Shown: positions 11,761-22,735 of the stretch, piece after piece
Position numbering within the stretch: position 1 is the stretch's first letter
Layout: every line of letters begins with the position of its first letter
Assembly (NCBI RefSeq): GCF_000321225.1
Contig: NW_004451406.1
Span: 214,625 to 278,624, forward strand
Direction: 5' to 3'
DNA length: 64,000 nt
From: Odobenus rosmarus divergens
Taxonomy: Eukaryota > Chordata > Mammalia > Carnivora > Odobenidae
Notes under the pieces: generated by a model
Database searches by the model: none
Told to the model about the DNA's origin: nothing
The model's input: the letters and a program-made list of their open reading frames with translations, nothing else
Program-made: the position numbers and the translations under genes

Positions 11761-12504
11761 ATTTGGTTAGAACATCGAAATGTCAGTGAGGCTGCTTAGA
11801 ATAGTGTACTTTTACTTAATTCAGTTTTTACTCAATTCTCCCTCTATATTCTATAGGAGAGAGGAAAAGAAAATATTCCTAGGAAAAAGGACATTTTCTT
11901 TCTAAGCAAGGCCTCTGAATTAATTTGAGCGGTTCTGCTCCCTGCCTCTAGTTGCCACAGACAAGGTCCATTTCTGTGACAAACACATATGGATCAAGGG
12001 AAATGTTTGATCCACTTGCAGCCAAAGCACATTTTTTTCCAGGCCTCAAGACACATTCTGCAAAGTTCAAACGGCCACTATTTTCCAAAAGAATACTGGA
12101 GAAGAAATTGTTCATGCTGATCAACATGCCCGTTTTCCTTGGGCAGTGCCTAAAAAAAGCAAGACCCTGCAATGTGCTACCATTATCACAAGGCTCTGAG
12201 TTTCCTTGTCTTTAACCCAGAGCTCAAGACGTCTGCTGTCTATAAACTCTGAACACGATGGCTTCACTAACTCCTACTTCATTATAAAGGGACCCCCCAC
12301 ATCCCCCACATGGCCATGTCCTCAGCATTTGCTATTTCACACTACTCCTAAAACATGGGGTTTCCTTAACACAACATTTCCTATTTATGCATTTGAGTGA
12401 AGACTGTTTGCATTCTCAGAAAATATATAACCCAGGGCCAATTTCTCTTTGATTAATATTTCCACCCCTCTAAAATTAAGCACTCAAGGCATTTTAAGAA
12501 ATTC
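11761..12504. other. Unique sequence
   Basis: No repeat recognised. A GC-richer patch at 11940-12300 carries open frames on both strands (up to 87 codons) with no known motif, start context or splice pattern. A conserved non-coding element cannot be excluded without comparison. Confidence 0.35.
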
Positions 12505-12715
12505 AAATAGGTAACATTTGCTAAGTAAGTGCTTACTACATGCCCAAACTCTTTTAAGCATTTTGCATGTATTTGTACAGTAAGTCCCCAAAATAACTAA
12601 GAGAAAGGATTATTTGACTCAAGATTGTTTAACAGATTTTATGTCTTAAGTCACACAGCCAGAAGTTATTATTTTAACCCTGATTATTGACATCTATGCT
12701 ATATTGTTCAACTGC
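12505..12715 (-). repeat. MIR
   Basis: 'gctaagtaagtgcttactac', 'gcccaaactcttttaagc', 'tttgcatgtatttgtac' and 'taagtcacacagccagaagtt' are the reverse MIR order, including the recognisable 'cacacagc' stretch. Confidence 0.7.
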
Positions 12716-12816
12716 ATTTGCCCTCTTAAACCATACTTTAAAAAACCAAAAATCTTTTTTTTTTTCAATAATAATTTTCTTATTCCTATCAAGTAAATAC
12801 TTGATTCTTGCCTCTT

Positions 12817-13475
12817 TTTTTTAATGTTTCAAGTTTTGTTTAAATTCTAATTAGTTAATGTATAGTGTAATGTTAGCGTCAGGTGTAGAATTTAATGATT
12901 TATCACTTACATATAACACCTGTTGCTCATCACAAGTGCCCTCCTTAATGCCCATCACTCATTTAACCCATCCCTCACTCGCCTCCCCTCTAGCAACCCT
13001 CAGTTTGTTCTCTTATAGTTAAGAGTCTCTTTTATGGTTTGCCTCCCTCTCTTTTTTTTTTCTTTCCCCTATGTTCATCTGTTTTGTTTCTTAAATTCCA
13101 CATATGAATGAAGTCATATGGTATTTGTCTTTCTCTGACTGATATTTCACTTAGCATAATACACTGTAGCTCCATCCACTTCATTGCAAATGACAAGATT
13201 TCATTCCTTTTTATAGCATTTGGGCTCTTTCCATAATTTGGCTATTGTTGATAATGCTGCTACAAACATAAGGGTGCACATGCGCTTTTGAACCCATATT
13301 TTTGTATCCTATGGGTAAATGCCTAGAAGTGCAATTTTTGGATTGTAGGTAGTTCCATTTTTAGCTTTTTGGGGAACCTCCATACTTTGTTCCAGAGTGG
13401 CTGCACCAGTTTGCATTCCCACCAAAGATATAAGAGGGTTCCCCTTTCTCCGCATCCTTGCCAACATCTGCTGTT
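12817..13475 (-). mobile_element. 5'-truncated carnivore L1 (3' UTR plus end of ORF2)
   Basis: On the minus strand it runs from the end of ORF2 (reverse of 'ttgcattcccaccaaagat...') through the carnivore 3' UTR to a poly(A), seen as T8 at 12815-12822. Flanks ttgattcttgcctctt (12801-12816) and ttgattcttttctctt (13476-13491) match at 14 of 16 and are the TSD. About 660 bp remain of a roughly 6-kb element. No open frame survives, and divergence from the younger copies at 30.2 and 50.8 kb is evident. Confidence 0.92.
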
Positions 13476-13554
13476 TTGATTCTTTTCTCTTCCTTCAATT
13501 GTGTTCTAACCATGCATTACTTGACTTTTTAATGAGGAAGAATCTCCTTCATTC

Positions 13555-14469
13555 TTTGTCATTCATTCCCAAAGGGATTCAGATCCTGATTCCAATTCAT
13601 GGAGGGGAGTTCCCCTCCCCCGCATAACAACAAGCAATTCTTTGGCACACCAGCTGGGTGTCCTACAGTTTGACTCAAATCTGACACTATCTGCCCAGAA
13701 AGAGTGTCAGATCCCATAGGTTAAGGTTCAATCCTACATGATTGTCCCCCCTCCCTCAAAAGCTTCAGACATCAGTCAACAAGACCAGGTTATTACCTGT
13801 GGTTCTGACCAAATGGCTATGAACTGAAGGTTCCAAGGACTCCCTCTAACTCAGGATGCCCATTGCAAGTCCAGGTTGTTACCTGTATTTTTAACCGACT
13901 AGCTATAAATCAGAGGTTCCCATGACTTCCTCCTTGGGTTCACTTAATTTGCTAGAGCAGCTTACAGAATTCAGAGGAACATTTCACTTACTAGATTACC
14001 AGTTTGCTCTAAATATGTAACTCAGGAAGAGTTAGACAGAAGAGACACACAGCACAAGGTATGGGGAAAGGAGGAGGGGAGCTCCCATGCCCTTTCCAGA
14101 TGTGCCACTCTCCCAGCACCTCTCCAGGTTCACCAGCCTGGAAGCTCGCCTTATGTGTTTTTATGGAGGCTTCATTACATAGTTAGGATTGATCTAGGCA
14201 CTAGTCATTGGTGATTGATTCAACCTCTACCAGTCCCCTCTCCAGGGGTAAGGGAGTGGGACTGAAAGTTCCAACCCTCCAATCACAGGGTTGGGTGTCC
14301 TGGCAACCAGCCCCTTCCTTAAGCAAGGTCCACAAGTCACCCTAACATAACAAAAAACACCTCTGTCTCTCTCTCCACTTAGGAAATTCCAAGGATTTTA
14401 GGAGCTGTGTGCCAGAAACAGGACAAAAACCAAACCAAATATATATGTATGATAACTTACAATATCACA
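13555..14469 (-). mobile_element. LTR-like element, family not identified
   Basis: On the minus strand the element would start TGTGATATTG at 14469. It contains an LTR-like core: a CCATAAAAAC TATA-like box (plus-strand gtttttatgg at 14157-14166) about 60 bases after a cluster of CCAAT/ATTGG-like motifs, then a GC-richer stretch. No internal retroviral genes adjoin it. The left end is uncertain, since I could not find a matched TG/CA boundary or TSD. It contains an 86-bp tandem duplication (see findings). It looks like an ancient endogenous retroviral or MaLR-class LTR. The assignment rests on layout, not on a database match. Confidence 0.5.
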
Positions 14470-15412
14470 ATTCCTTTAAGGAGACATTCAAGCCGAATTT
14501 GGGTAGGAATAATGTTTTTATAATGTTTGTTTTACATTGCTAGTTTCTTTTTGCTGGATCTATTATACATTTCCTATGAGGGAAATAAGCTATAGATGAG
14601 AAGTCTGATGGACTATAAACCCTGACTTTAAAAACATATTAAATAAGAGCCTTAAAGAAGGAAAAGATGTCCAGTTGTAACAATCTCCGTTTTCTGACTG
14701 CAGTAAATGTGATATGGCAGCTCACTAGGTCATGTGCATTAACTCATTTTTAAATCAAATCCACAGGCCATGTCATGATTCAATATGGCTGTAATAATCA
14801 TTACACTTGAACTATTTTTAATGCCAAAGATAATTTTTAATACATACATACAGTTTAAGTTTTGTCCTCTCTACAAGCTAAATAACTTGTGGGAAATTGT
14901 TAGTATTGTCTGTATAAAAAAATGACTTTGTAGCTAGGCTACAGAAATGTATGTTATGTGAACACCCTACAAAATTATTTATGAAGAGATAACTATTGGA
15001 AATATGCACATATAGTTAGAGAAAGCATCTAGTAGGAAAGAACACTTGTAACTTTTCTATTAGAATTTCAGTATAAAATATTAAGCACTTACCACCAAAT
15101 CCATGTGCCAATAATGTTTGACAGTAGGAACTATGATTATTTTTTAAAGGCACATGACATGAAGCAAGTGCCACAGGACCCCACACAACTTCCATGATGA
15201 CCCCTTGATATGTACTTTTTTGCTATGTGCTATTGCATTATGACTTTCTTCCTAAACACACGCAATTGCTATTAGCAACAAACCTTAGCAGAAAATCAAA
15301 CATTCATATTTCATGCAAATTATTGAAAGAAACTTTGAAATTGACATTGTGGACCTCAAGTTTCTGGATGTATTTGACATCTGATTTAGTAACAAAATCA
15401 AACTGACTATTA
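14470..15412. other. Unique AT-rich sequence
   Basis: No repeat family or gene was recognised in this stretch between the LTR-like element and the next SINE. Confidence 0.45.
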
Positions 15413-15426
15413 TGTAAACTACTTAT

Positions 15427-15600
15427 TTTTTAAAAAGATTTTATTTATTTGAGCGAGAGACCATAAGCAGGAGGAGGAGCAAAGGGAGTAGCAGACTCCC
15501 CGCTGAGCAGGGAGCCCAACATGGGACTCGATTCCAGGACCCTGGGATCATGACCTAAGCCCAAGACAGACGCTTAACCACTGAGCCACCCAGATGCCCC
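15427..15600 (-). mobile_element. Can-SINE, minus strand
   Basis: Tail (ttaaaaagattttatttatttgag), GA-rich tract, 'cagactccccgctgagcagg', 'ggatcatgacctaagccc' and the head 'actgagccacccagatgcccc' are read in reverse order. Flanks tgtaaactacttat (15413-15426) and tgtaacgctactacttat (15601-15618) suggest an imperfect TSD with a small indel. Confidence 0.94.
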
Positions 15601-15709
15601 TGTAACGCTACTACTTATAAGATACTTTTCTGGTTAACAAATATGGTACAGGGTTGATCTTTGTTCCTTTTATTGTTGTTTACTTTGCTTTGTTTTTTCT
15701 TATAATTTT

Positions 15710-15902
15710 AAAAAATATTGTATTTATTTATTTTAGAGAGAGAGGGGGCAGGGGGAAGGGCAGAGGGAAAGAGAGAAGGAAACTCAAGACTCTGTGCTCA
15801 GCACAGAACCTGATGCAGGGCTCAGTCTCAGGATCCTGAGATTATGATCTGAGCCAAAATCAAGAGTCAGACACTTAACCATCTGAGCCACCCAGATGCC
15901 CC
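15710..15902 (-). mobile_element. Can-SINE, minus strand
   Basis: Complete reversed SINE from 'aaaaatattgtatttatttatttt' to 'tgagccacccagatgcccc'. Flanks tgttttttcttataattt (from 15691) and tgtttttgttacaattttt (from 15903) align as an imperfect TSD of about 18 bp. It is about 110 bases from the previous SINE in the same orientation, but the two have separate TSDs and so inserted independently. Confidence 0.94.
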
Positions 15903-16067
15903 TGTTTTTGTTACAATTTTTGAAAGACTAAACTTTTCTCCAATCTTAAAAGATCTTTTCAAGTATCGGTATTATGAAATTATGCTAGCTATATAATATT
16001 TGAAGTCTTTTCACTCATGTTTATCAGTACTTTTCCCTCCTTATTACTCTACTCATTCCTATCCACC

Positions 16068-16330
16068 TAATTATTTATTGAGAAACTACTATGTGCCAGG
16101 CATGGTCCTAGATTCTGGAAATACAACTGTAAATAAAATAGACAATCCACATATTATATTTTAATGAATGGAGATGGATAATAAATAAAACAACAAATAG
16201 AAAAATAAAAAAACAAAGCAGATGATTATAAGTGCTGTGCAGAAGATAAAAATGGGTGATGTGCTCAAGAGTAACTGAGTGGCAACTATCTTAGACTGAA
16301 CTGTCAGAGATAATCTCTCCAGGAAATGTG
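16068..16330 (-). repeat. L2-like LINE, first segment
   Basis: 'ttatttattgagaaactact', 'atgtgccaggcatggtccta' and 'aaatacaactgtaaataaaa' are the reversed L2 3' end, followed by 'ataagtgctgtgcagaag'. It continues after an interruption of about 300 bp at 16640. Confidence 0.6.
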
Positions 16331-16639
16331 GCCAACCTCCTCAGTTGCCAAGCTAATGGTCATTCCCCTAACACATTTTCTTTCCTGAAAGAGTATTGAT
16401 TGTATTCATCTAATCACTCTTGGATACAGTGCTCCGAAGGCATCATAACCTTGAAAAGAAAGTAAAGAGAATGAGCAGAGGAACTGCATAGAGTGCCTTG
16501 ATATCCCTGGACAGCATTAACTAGCACTGTAATAGTTCTCCTTCCAGAATTTTTATATGTGAAATGATTAAACCCATTATAAAATTACTCTTTCATTTAT
16601 TGTGGTATAAACATTCTAACAGATACAAAAGTAGCATTC
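16331..16639. other. Sequence interrupting the L2-like element
   Basis: About 300 bp that do not follow the L2-like order of the flanking segments. No known head, tail or TSD could be identified. It may be a decayed insertion or a diverged L2 portion. Confidence 0.3.
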
Positions 16640-17220
16640 CAGTTGAGGCAGGAATGATAAAGAAGAGCCAAGCTATACCAGAGTCAGAGAGAAGTGTATT
16701 TCAGACAGAGAAAACAGCTGGTCCAAAGTGGCTGGAATGAGCCTTCTGTGAAAGGACATAATGTGTCTGGGGCTAGGCGGGAAGGAAGAGCGCAAACGAA
16801 GAGCAGGACCAAATTGTGTGGGGCTTTGGTCGTCAGATAAGGTGTCCAACTTTATCCTAAAAGTATGGGAGCCATTAAATAAAGCATTTTAACCTACAGA
16901 TAACATTACCTAAATTAACATTTTTAAAAAATCACACTGATTCCTAAGTGTGGAGAGTGGAAAGAAAAAGTGAAAATGGTGTGATCCATTAACAGAGAAT
17001 AGCAGAAGTCTAGGTAATAGTAGTGATATGGATAACAACAGTGAATAGCAGAAGTGAAGAGATTTGGGAAATCATATATTTTGCTAGATCTATAAGACCT
17101 AATAATGGACTGGATATATAAGTGAAAGAAAGAAAGGACATAAAGGATGACTCTTTTAGTTCTTTGATTGGCTTTTTAACTGAAATGGGTTCAAATGTTT
17201 AGATAAAAGAAGGGTATATT
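16640..17220 (-). repeat. L2-like LINE, second segment
   Basis: 'gttgaggcaggaatgataaag', 'tttcagacagagaaaacagc', 'ggggctttggtcgtcagataag', 'gggagccattaaataaagc' and 'aaggatgactcttttagttc' follow the order of an ancient LINE upstream of the L2 3' end, read in reverse. Strongly diverged. The same order recurs at 19345-19945, which supports one family. Confidence 0.5.
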
Positions 17221-17319
17221 AATATTACATAAAAATATATATCTAATTCAAACATTTTGTACATACAAAAAATCTATTATTAAATATCTACTATAAATTA
17301 GATTTTGAGTCATTGATTA

Positions 17320-17480
17320 GGTATTAAAATTATGTATGAGATAGGGCCCCTACCTAGAAGGTACTCATGAACTTGAAAGATAATTATGTAAATAATGACT
17401 TTGAAGTGTAGTAAATGTTCTAAAAGAAGTATATGTAAAAGAACTCAACGTAGTAAATGTATAATTCTAGGTATCTTTTG
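17320..17480 (-). repeat. Possible L2-like fragment
   Basis: 'gatagggcccctacctagaagg' and 'taattatgtaaataatgact' followed by 'gtagtaaatgttctaaaag' resemble the reversed L2 3' region. Weak similarity. Confidence 0.35.
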
Positions 17481-18126
17481 CTCAACAGCTAGGTTGGAAA
17501 CTTCCTTAGAGTAAGACATGTTTCTTTTACTTCTTTGTTGCCCCCATAGTACCAAGCAAAGTACAAAGCATACAATGATAGTCCATAATACTCAAGGAAA
17601 TTTAGAAGTTCAGATCTGTATATTTCACCAACATGCAATTTCCAGTAGAGGCATAAAGGTAAATTCTGAGTAAAAACTTCCTTGTAAAAGATTCTTTGTT
17701 CTTTTGCAAAGACCAAAATAAACACTGGGAGAAGAATGGCCTCCTTTTCAAGTGATAATCATCACAATACAGTAGGTATGGTTAGACACAAGTCCTCCAT
17801 CTATAAAATAAATATCCAGTGATCAAAGACTAAGTAAAAAGGTATTTGTTTTAGGTATAAGGATAAATAACGGTTTATTTAGCTTTTATACATCTGAATT
17901 AAAATTTTCCTTGCAGAGTTCTATAATCTAGTGTAACTCTTTGTTTAAAGCTGTTTAAGACCGCACCTCCGTGTCCCACTGAGCTCAGAATCCCTGGCGC
18001 AGCTGTCCTTCAAAACAAGAATGCAGCCAAGTATGCAAATCCTCTCTGTGTGCTGCGGGAGGACACACAAGTGACCTGATCCTCTGGCCAACTGGCAAAT
18101 GCCATGTTGGTGAATTCACTGATTTC

Positions 18127-18128
<2 letters not shown>
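17481..18128. other. Unique sequence
   Basis: No repeat or gene was recognised. A 78-codon minus-strand frame at 17489-17725 shows no motif. Confidence 0.45.
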
Positions 18129-18167
<39 letters not shown>

Positions 18168-18183
18168 TTTGTTTAACAAGATC

Positions 18184-18222
<39 letters not shown>
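18129..18222. repeat. Twin (GT)18 microsatellites with 22-nt spacer
   Basis: Two uninterrupted GT arrays of 36 bases each (18129-18164 and 18187-18222) are separated by 22 bases containing three GTTT units, AACAAG and ATCCCT. Frames through them encode only His-Thr or Cys-Val repeats and are not genes. Alternating purine-pyrimidine tracts of this length can adopt Z-DNA and are usually length-polymorphic. Confidence 0.97.
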
Positions 18223-18224
<2 letters not shown>

Positions 18225-19344
18225 CTTGTTTCCTGATTTCAGTGGGAAAGGGCCTAAAGTTAATCGGCTCTGCCCTCATTACTGAAAAAAATGGAAATCA
18301 TTACAGTTGGCTGCAGGGGACTCAAGGATAATCTGTCCATCCAAAAAAAGAAATTAAACATTGCAAAAACAAAAATCATTACATTGTAGTATGATGGTAT
18401 GAAGAAACTAGCCTTCTTAAATTGCATGTAAACGTTTTAGCTCTGAACAAGAAAGGAACAAAGTAACATATTCCTAAATGAAATTACAACTTTTCATGAT
18501 CTTCCAAAACTCAGCTTTGTTGCTTTGTTGAGAACAATGCCAATTGTTGTGATCTCAACTTTGTGGCTGTGTTATTCTCCATATGCCTGTCTTTTGTCTT
18601 AACATTTAAACTCACCCCTTCATAGTTTACTATAAAAAACATTTACAAAACGGATACTCTTTGCAGGACTTTTAGACAAGCTCAAATGCCTGCAGCACTG
18701 AACTCCATTTGGTAGATATACAATAGAAATGTTTTAATTTCTAACCTTAAGCTGTTCACCCAAAGATTTAAAATGCCATGGGGATCAATCTATTGTTGAA
18801 ATGTGCTTTTCAGAGAGACTCATTTAAGAATAACCCTGATAAACAAATACAAAGATTTTTGTTGGGTTAATCATGATCAAGCAAGGTGCTATCTTTGCAT
18901 GTGACCCAACTCTGGTTAAGAATTAGCATCAACCAAACCCCAATTTTCCTCTACTCAAAAAACACTCTTCTCCCACTTAAATATAACATTATCTGATAAT
19001 TATAATATTATGCTCTTAAGGAATACATTTCTTTCATATTCATGGTTCCTCTCATAGAATATTGTGAATGTAACCAAATAAATATGTTGAGATGCTATCA
19101 TGACAAATTAGGTAGGAACCAGAAATATGAATATCCAAATCACATCTAAGTTCTCATACATGAATCTTGGATTTGTCATATTTTACTGGATTTGGGGCTA
19201 AGTCTTGATTCTGCACCTATCTGGTGTGATAACTTCAGCAAGTCAAGTTTCCTCTAACATTTGGTTTCCTCATTTGAATTTTCTTTCTTGTCTTTTCTCA
19301 CTGCCACACTTGCTCCATCTCTCCCTGCACATTCTAGTGTAAAT
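18223..19344. other. Unique sequence
   Basis: No repeat family, RNA gene or exon was recognised. Confidence 0.45.
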
Positions 19345-19945
19345 AGTTGGACAGTGAAATAGATGTCATATCTAAGTGCTATGAAGAAAAAATATAGCAA
19401 GGAAAGAGGATTGACAGTGCTGGAAAGGAAAACTTGCTCTTTTATACACAGTGATCAAGGAAGTTGTGACTTAAGAAAGGGTGAAAATTGAGATGATCTG
19501 AAGGAGACTAGGCATAAGCCTTATCAGTTACCTGGCAAAAGATCATTCATTCTAGGAAGAGGGAGCAGTATGAAAACCTTCAAAGTTAGAGGATAGTCTT
19601 TGTGTTCAACAAAGAGAAAGTCAGTGAAACTAGAGCAGAGTGAGGTGGGTGAAAGTATGAGCTGAAGATGTCAAAAGTTAAAGGGATACAGAATCACGTG
19701 GTAGGAAATCATATATGATAGCCAAGTAGGTTGCTTTCATGACTTTAGGCTATGCAACTGAGTTAAAACCCATAGAAAGATTTTGCAAACAGAAGAGACC
19801 TGCTTTAAGTGGAGCATTCTGGCCTCTACACTGAGAACACCCTGTGCAGGAGCAGGGCCGAACAATGTGAAAAATGATATGGTGATCTAGGATTAATAAG
19901 GCAGCAGCAGTGGAGGCAATAAGAATTGTATGGATTGTTTTTGTT
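19345..19945 (-). repeat. L2-like LINE segment
   Basis: 'aagtgctatgaagaaaaaat', 'agttgtgacttaagaaagg', 'tcattctaggaagagggagc', 'gaaactagagcagagtgag', 'catagaaagattttgcaaac', 'ggagcattctggcctctac' and 'ataaggcagcagcagtgg' give the same order as at 16640-17220. An independent old copy of one family in the same orientation. Confidence 0.5.
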
Positions 19946-20260
19946 TTGAAAGTATTTCTTTTTAATTAATAGGCTTTATTTTGGGCTCAATTTTATATTT
20001 TAAGAAATTGAACAGAAAATATAGTCAGAAATACCATAGCTACTACCACTTAGAGCTTAACTTCTACCACTTTATGAACTAAGTATCGAGAAACTCCAAT
20101 ACAGTTGCCATATGAAAATCAGATGCCCCTGCCATCATATGTGACCAAGGATCCAGTCTTTGCTCATGTGGCTTCTCTCTCAATGGCTTACCACTGACTC
20201 CAAAGCTAACTCAAGATTCTAGCCCACATGAGAAATAATAGCTAAAGAGGTACTGGAATT
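19946..20260. other. Unique sequence
   Basis: No feature recognised between the L2-like copy and the next SINE. Confidence 0.4.
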
Positions 20261-20453
20261 GGGGCACCTGGGTAGCTCAGTTGGTTAAGCGTCTGACTCT
20301 TGATTTTAACTCAGGTCATGATCTCAGGGTCATGAGATAGAGCCCCATGTCAGGCTCTCTGTTGGGCATGGAGCCTGCTTAAGTTTCTCTCTCTCTCTCT
20401 CTTCCTCTGTCCCTCCCCGCCACTATTTCTCTCTCTCTCAAAAAAAAAAAAAA
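20261..20453 (+). mobile_element. Can-SINE, plus strand
   Basis: Head 'ggggcacctgggtagctcag', 'gtctgactcttgattttaac', 'tcaggtcatgatctcagggt', (CT)n tract and a pure A13 tail. This is the 'gtctgactcttgatttt' subtype, older than the 'gactgccttcgg' type seen elsewhere in the window. No clean TSD was found. Confidence 0.95.
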
Positions 20454-20590
20454 TTGGTATATAAAATATTTCAGTTATCCTGCAGAGCAGTAGATTGGAT
20501 GATGAGTCAGTCAATCTTTTCTTGCCATCATAAGTCAGAAAAAAGGTAAGTCTTCAGATTCCACCTATACTTTTCAAGGAGATGCCACAG

Positions 20591-20812
20591 GGTGCCTGGG
20601 TGGCTTAGTTGGTGAAGCATCTGCCAAAAGCCCAGATCATGATCCCAGGGTCCTTGGATTGAGTTCCCCATTGGGCTCCTTGCTCAGTGGGGTCTCTCTC
20701 TCTCTCTCTCTCTCCCCTGACCACGCTTGTGCTTGTGTGTTCTATCTCCTTCTCTCTCTCTCTCTCTCTCTCATGTGCGCATGCAAAAATAAATAAATAA
20801 AATCTTTAAAAA
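20591..20812 (+). mobile_element. Can-SINE with expanded CT tracts
   Basis: Head 'ggtgcctgggtggcttagtt' through 'aaaaataaataaataaaatc'. The polypyrimidine region is enlarged into two (CT)n runs at about 20694-20715 and 20750-20772. Flanks agatgccacag and aggtgccatgag are an imperfect TSD. Confidence 0.94.
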
Positions 20813-22424
20813 AATAGAGTAGGTGCCATGAGATCATGTAACTAATGACTAAAATAAGGTGGACTAACAAATATCAAAGTTATTATTTAAAATGTATTTT
20901 ATTTATGTGTTCTGAAGTGTCCTAGGTTGTAGGCACAAAGTACATCGATGTATTTGCTAAATCTGAACTCTTCTATTTCTATGCATTCATAAGCTCACAC
21001 AAAAACCCTTTTTTCTGCAACAATTTCCACAGTTTTCTGGAAACTTTTTCAGAGTAAAGAGAAAGCTTCTCTCACTCATTGCTCCCATTTTCCACAAGCT
21101 GCCTTTCTACCACTGCCTTCCCCCTCCTGCAAAATACAGATTTCTGCACCCCAACCCAAGGGAACATTGAATATTTCTGTGCTCTAAGGGTACAGCAGAC
21201 TTTTTCAAAGTGGGAAGCCTGGTTCTAGCCCAAATGCTTTACATTCCAATTTTGATCAGTTTTAACAACTTCATTTCTGGAACCACTAAAGTCTTAAAGA
21301 GATTAGCAAAACAACTTTTTAGTTTTGTCTTTCTTCTCAGGAGATACAGATCTCTGTTTTGGGAAGGATTCAAGTAGAATTCCCCACTCCATTCTGAAAA
21401 CCGTGATGCTTGGGCTCAGTTAGTAAATTCATCTTATTTTATTTGAAACCTCCTACTTTATAAAGAATTCCCTCCAGGCGTACCTGAAATTCCTCCTCCA
21501 ACCGGGAATGTGTCACCTTCTTCCCGTTGTCCCCACTACTCCAACAGCCACAGCAGCATAGGCCTAAATCACAAATATAAACACAGATAAGAGCTTACCA
21601 ATTGACTCCTTAGATCTCAAGTAAATGTATCCTTTGGAAGGAGAGGGTTACCAGATGTATTCTAATCTAGATTCTGACTCAGAAGTTTTCCAATGATCTA
21701 AACTGGTTTTAGCCACATTATCCCAATTGTTTCTGCCCTATGTAGAGGTACTATAGATGCAGACCACAATTACTCCATTAACACATCTGATAGTGTTAAT
21801 TTAAATAAATAACTAGTATTTATTGAGCATCATATATATATCTAGCACACATTTCTATCATTTCAATTTAAAGCTCTCTCTAAACATTCTGGACTACATC
21901 ATTGTTTCACCATATCTTTTTTCCTGGCTCATTTCCTATTTGAGAATAATCTAGATACACATTAACTAATGCAAACAATATTTATTGATCACTTTTTATG
22001 TATCAAGCATTGGTCAGGTTTTCTTAATAAAAGTGAATAAGTTTATAATGCATGTGGAGAAGAAAGGAGGATTGTTAGAATTTGATGGTGAACTGGGGTG
22101 GAATGGGAGAGAATTAGAACCCTGTTCAGTTCAAGGGAAAAAAATAAGGAATAAATTGGTTTCCTTGTCTACTCAATGATAAAACATTTGGAAGTTTACT
22201 CGAAGACCTGCATTATACTTGCCTTTAAAATAAATGACTGTCTGGCCTCTAGTGATAAATACACAAAAGTGGCTTAATTTATTTCCTCAAAGTTCTCCAA
22301 AATTGTTTATTGTTTTTTACTTTTTCTTTATTATTTTCTGATTGACAAATTTGAAATTAGCATTGTTGAAGGCCTATAACAATGGTGGTTGTTATCTTGA
22401 GTTATTCATAAGAAAAAAAGCTGA
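20813..22424. other. Mostly unique sequence
   Basis: No confident repeat. 'tagtatttattgagcatc' near 21815 and 'aatatttattgatcac' near 21980 hint at tiny reversed MIR/L2 3' ends but are too short to call. Confidence 0.4.
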
Positions 22425-22502
22425 GGACTTATTTTGCAGTTTGTTTTAAATACCTCTGGCAATTATGATTCAGTAGGTCTGGGGTAGGGTCCAAGTATTG
22501 GT
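22425..22502. repeat. MER5/MER20-type DNA transposon, left half
   Basis: 'caattatgattcagtaggtc' and 'tggggtagggtccaag' belong to the palindromic hAT-Charlie non-autonomous elements. The rest of the element resumes at 22699, on the far side of a SINE. Confidence 0.65.
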
Positions 22503-22515
22503 ATTTTTTTTTTAA

Positions 22516-22685
22516 CGATTTTATGTATTTATTTGACAGAAAGAGACACAGCAAGAGAGGGAACACAAACAGGGGGAGTGGGAGAGGGAGAAGCAGACTT
22601 CCCACCAAGCAGGGAGCCCAATGCAGGGTTTTTTTTTTGCACCCTGGGATCATGACTTAACAACTGAGCCACCCAGGCGCCCCTG
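22516..22685 (-). mobile_element. Can-SINE with lost B-box region
   Basis: Reversed SINE: 'cgattttatgtatttatttgac' tail, GA tract, 'agcagggagcccaatgcaggg', a T10 run, 'gcaccctgggatcatgact', then the head. Just inside the head about 20 bases normally present are missing, and a T10 tract (22629-22638) stands where the B-box-like segment should be. A perfect 13-bp TSD, A-T10-AA, flanks it at 22503-22515 and 22686-22698. Confidence 0.93.
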
Positions 22686-22698
22686 ATTTTTTTTTTAA

Positions 22699-22735
22699 GT
22701 TTCTATGTGGAATGCTGATGCATGTACCCTCCTCC
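22699..22735. repeat. MER5/MER20-type DNA transposon, right half
   Basis: 'tatgtggaatgctgatgcat' continues the hAT-Charlie element after the SINE, so the SINE landed inside the older transposon. Confidence 0.55.

Noticed and set aside
11948..12215. Mirror-image frames of 74 and 87 codons
   Set aside because: Same DNA read on opposite strands, no motif in either; coding evidence is absent.
17985..18331. Frames rich in His-Thr or Cys-Val
   Set aside because: They are translations of the GT microsatellites.
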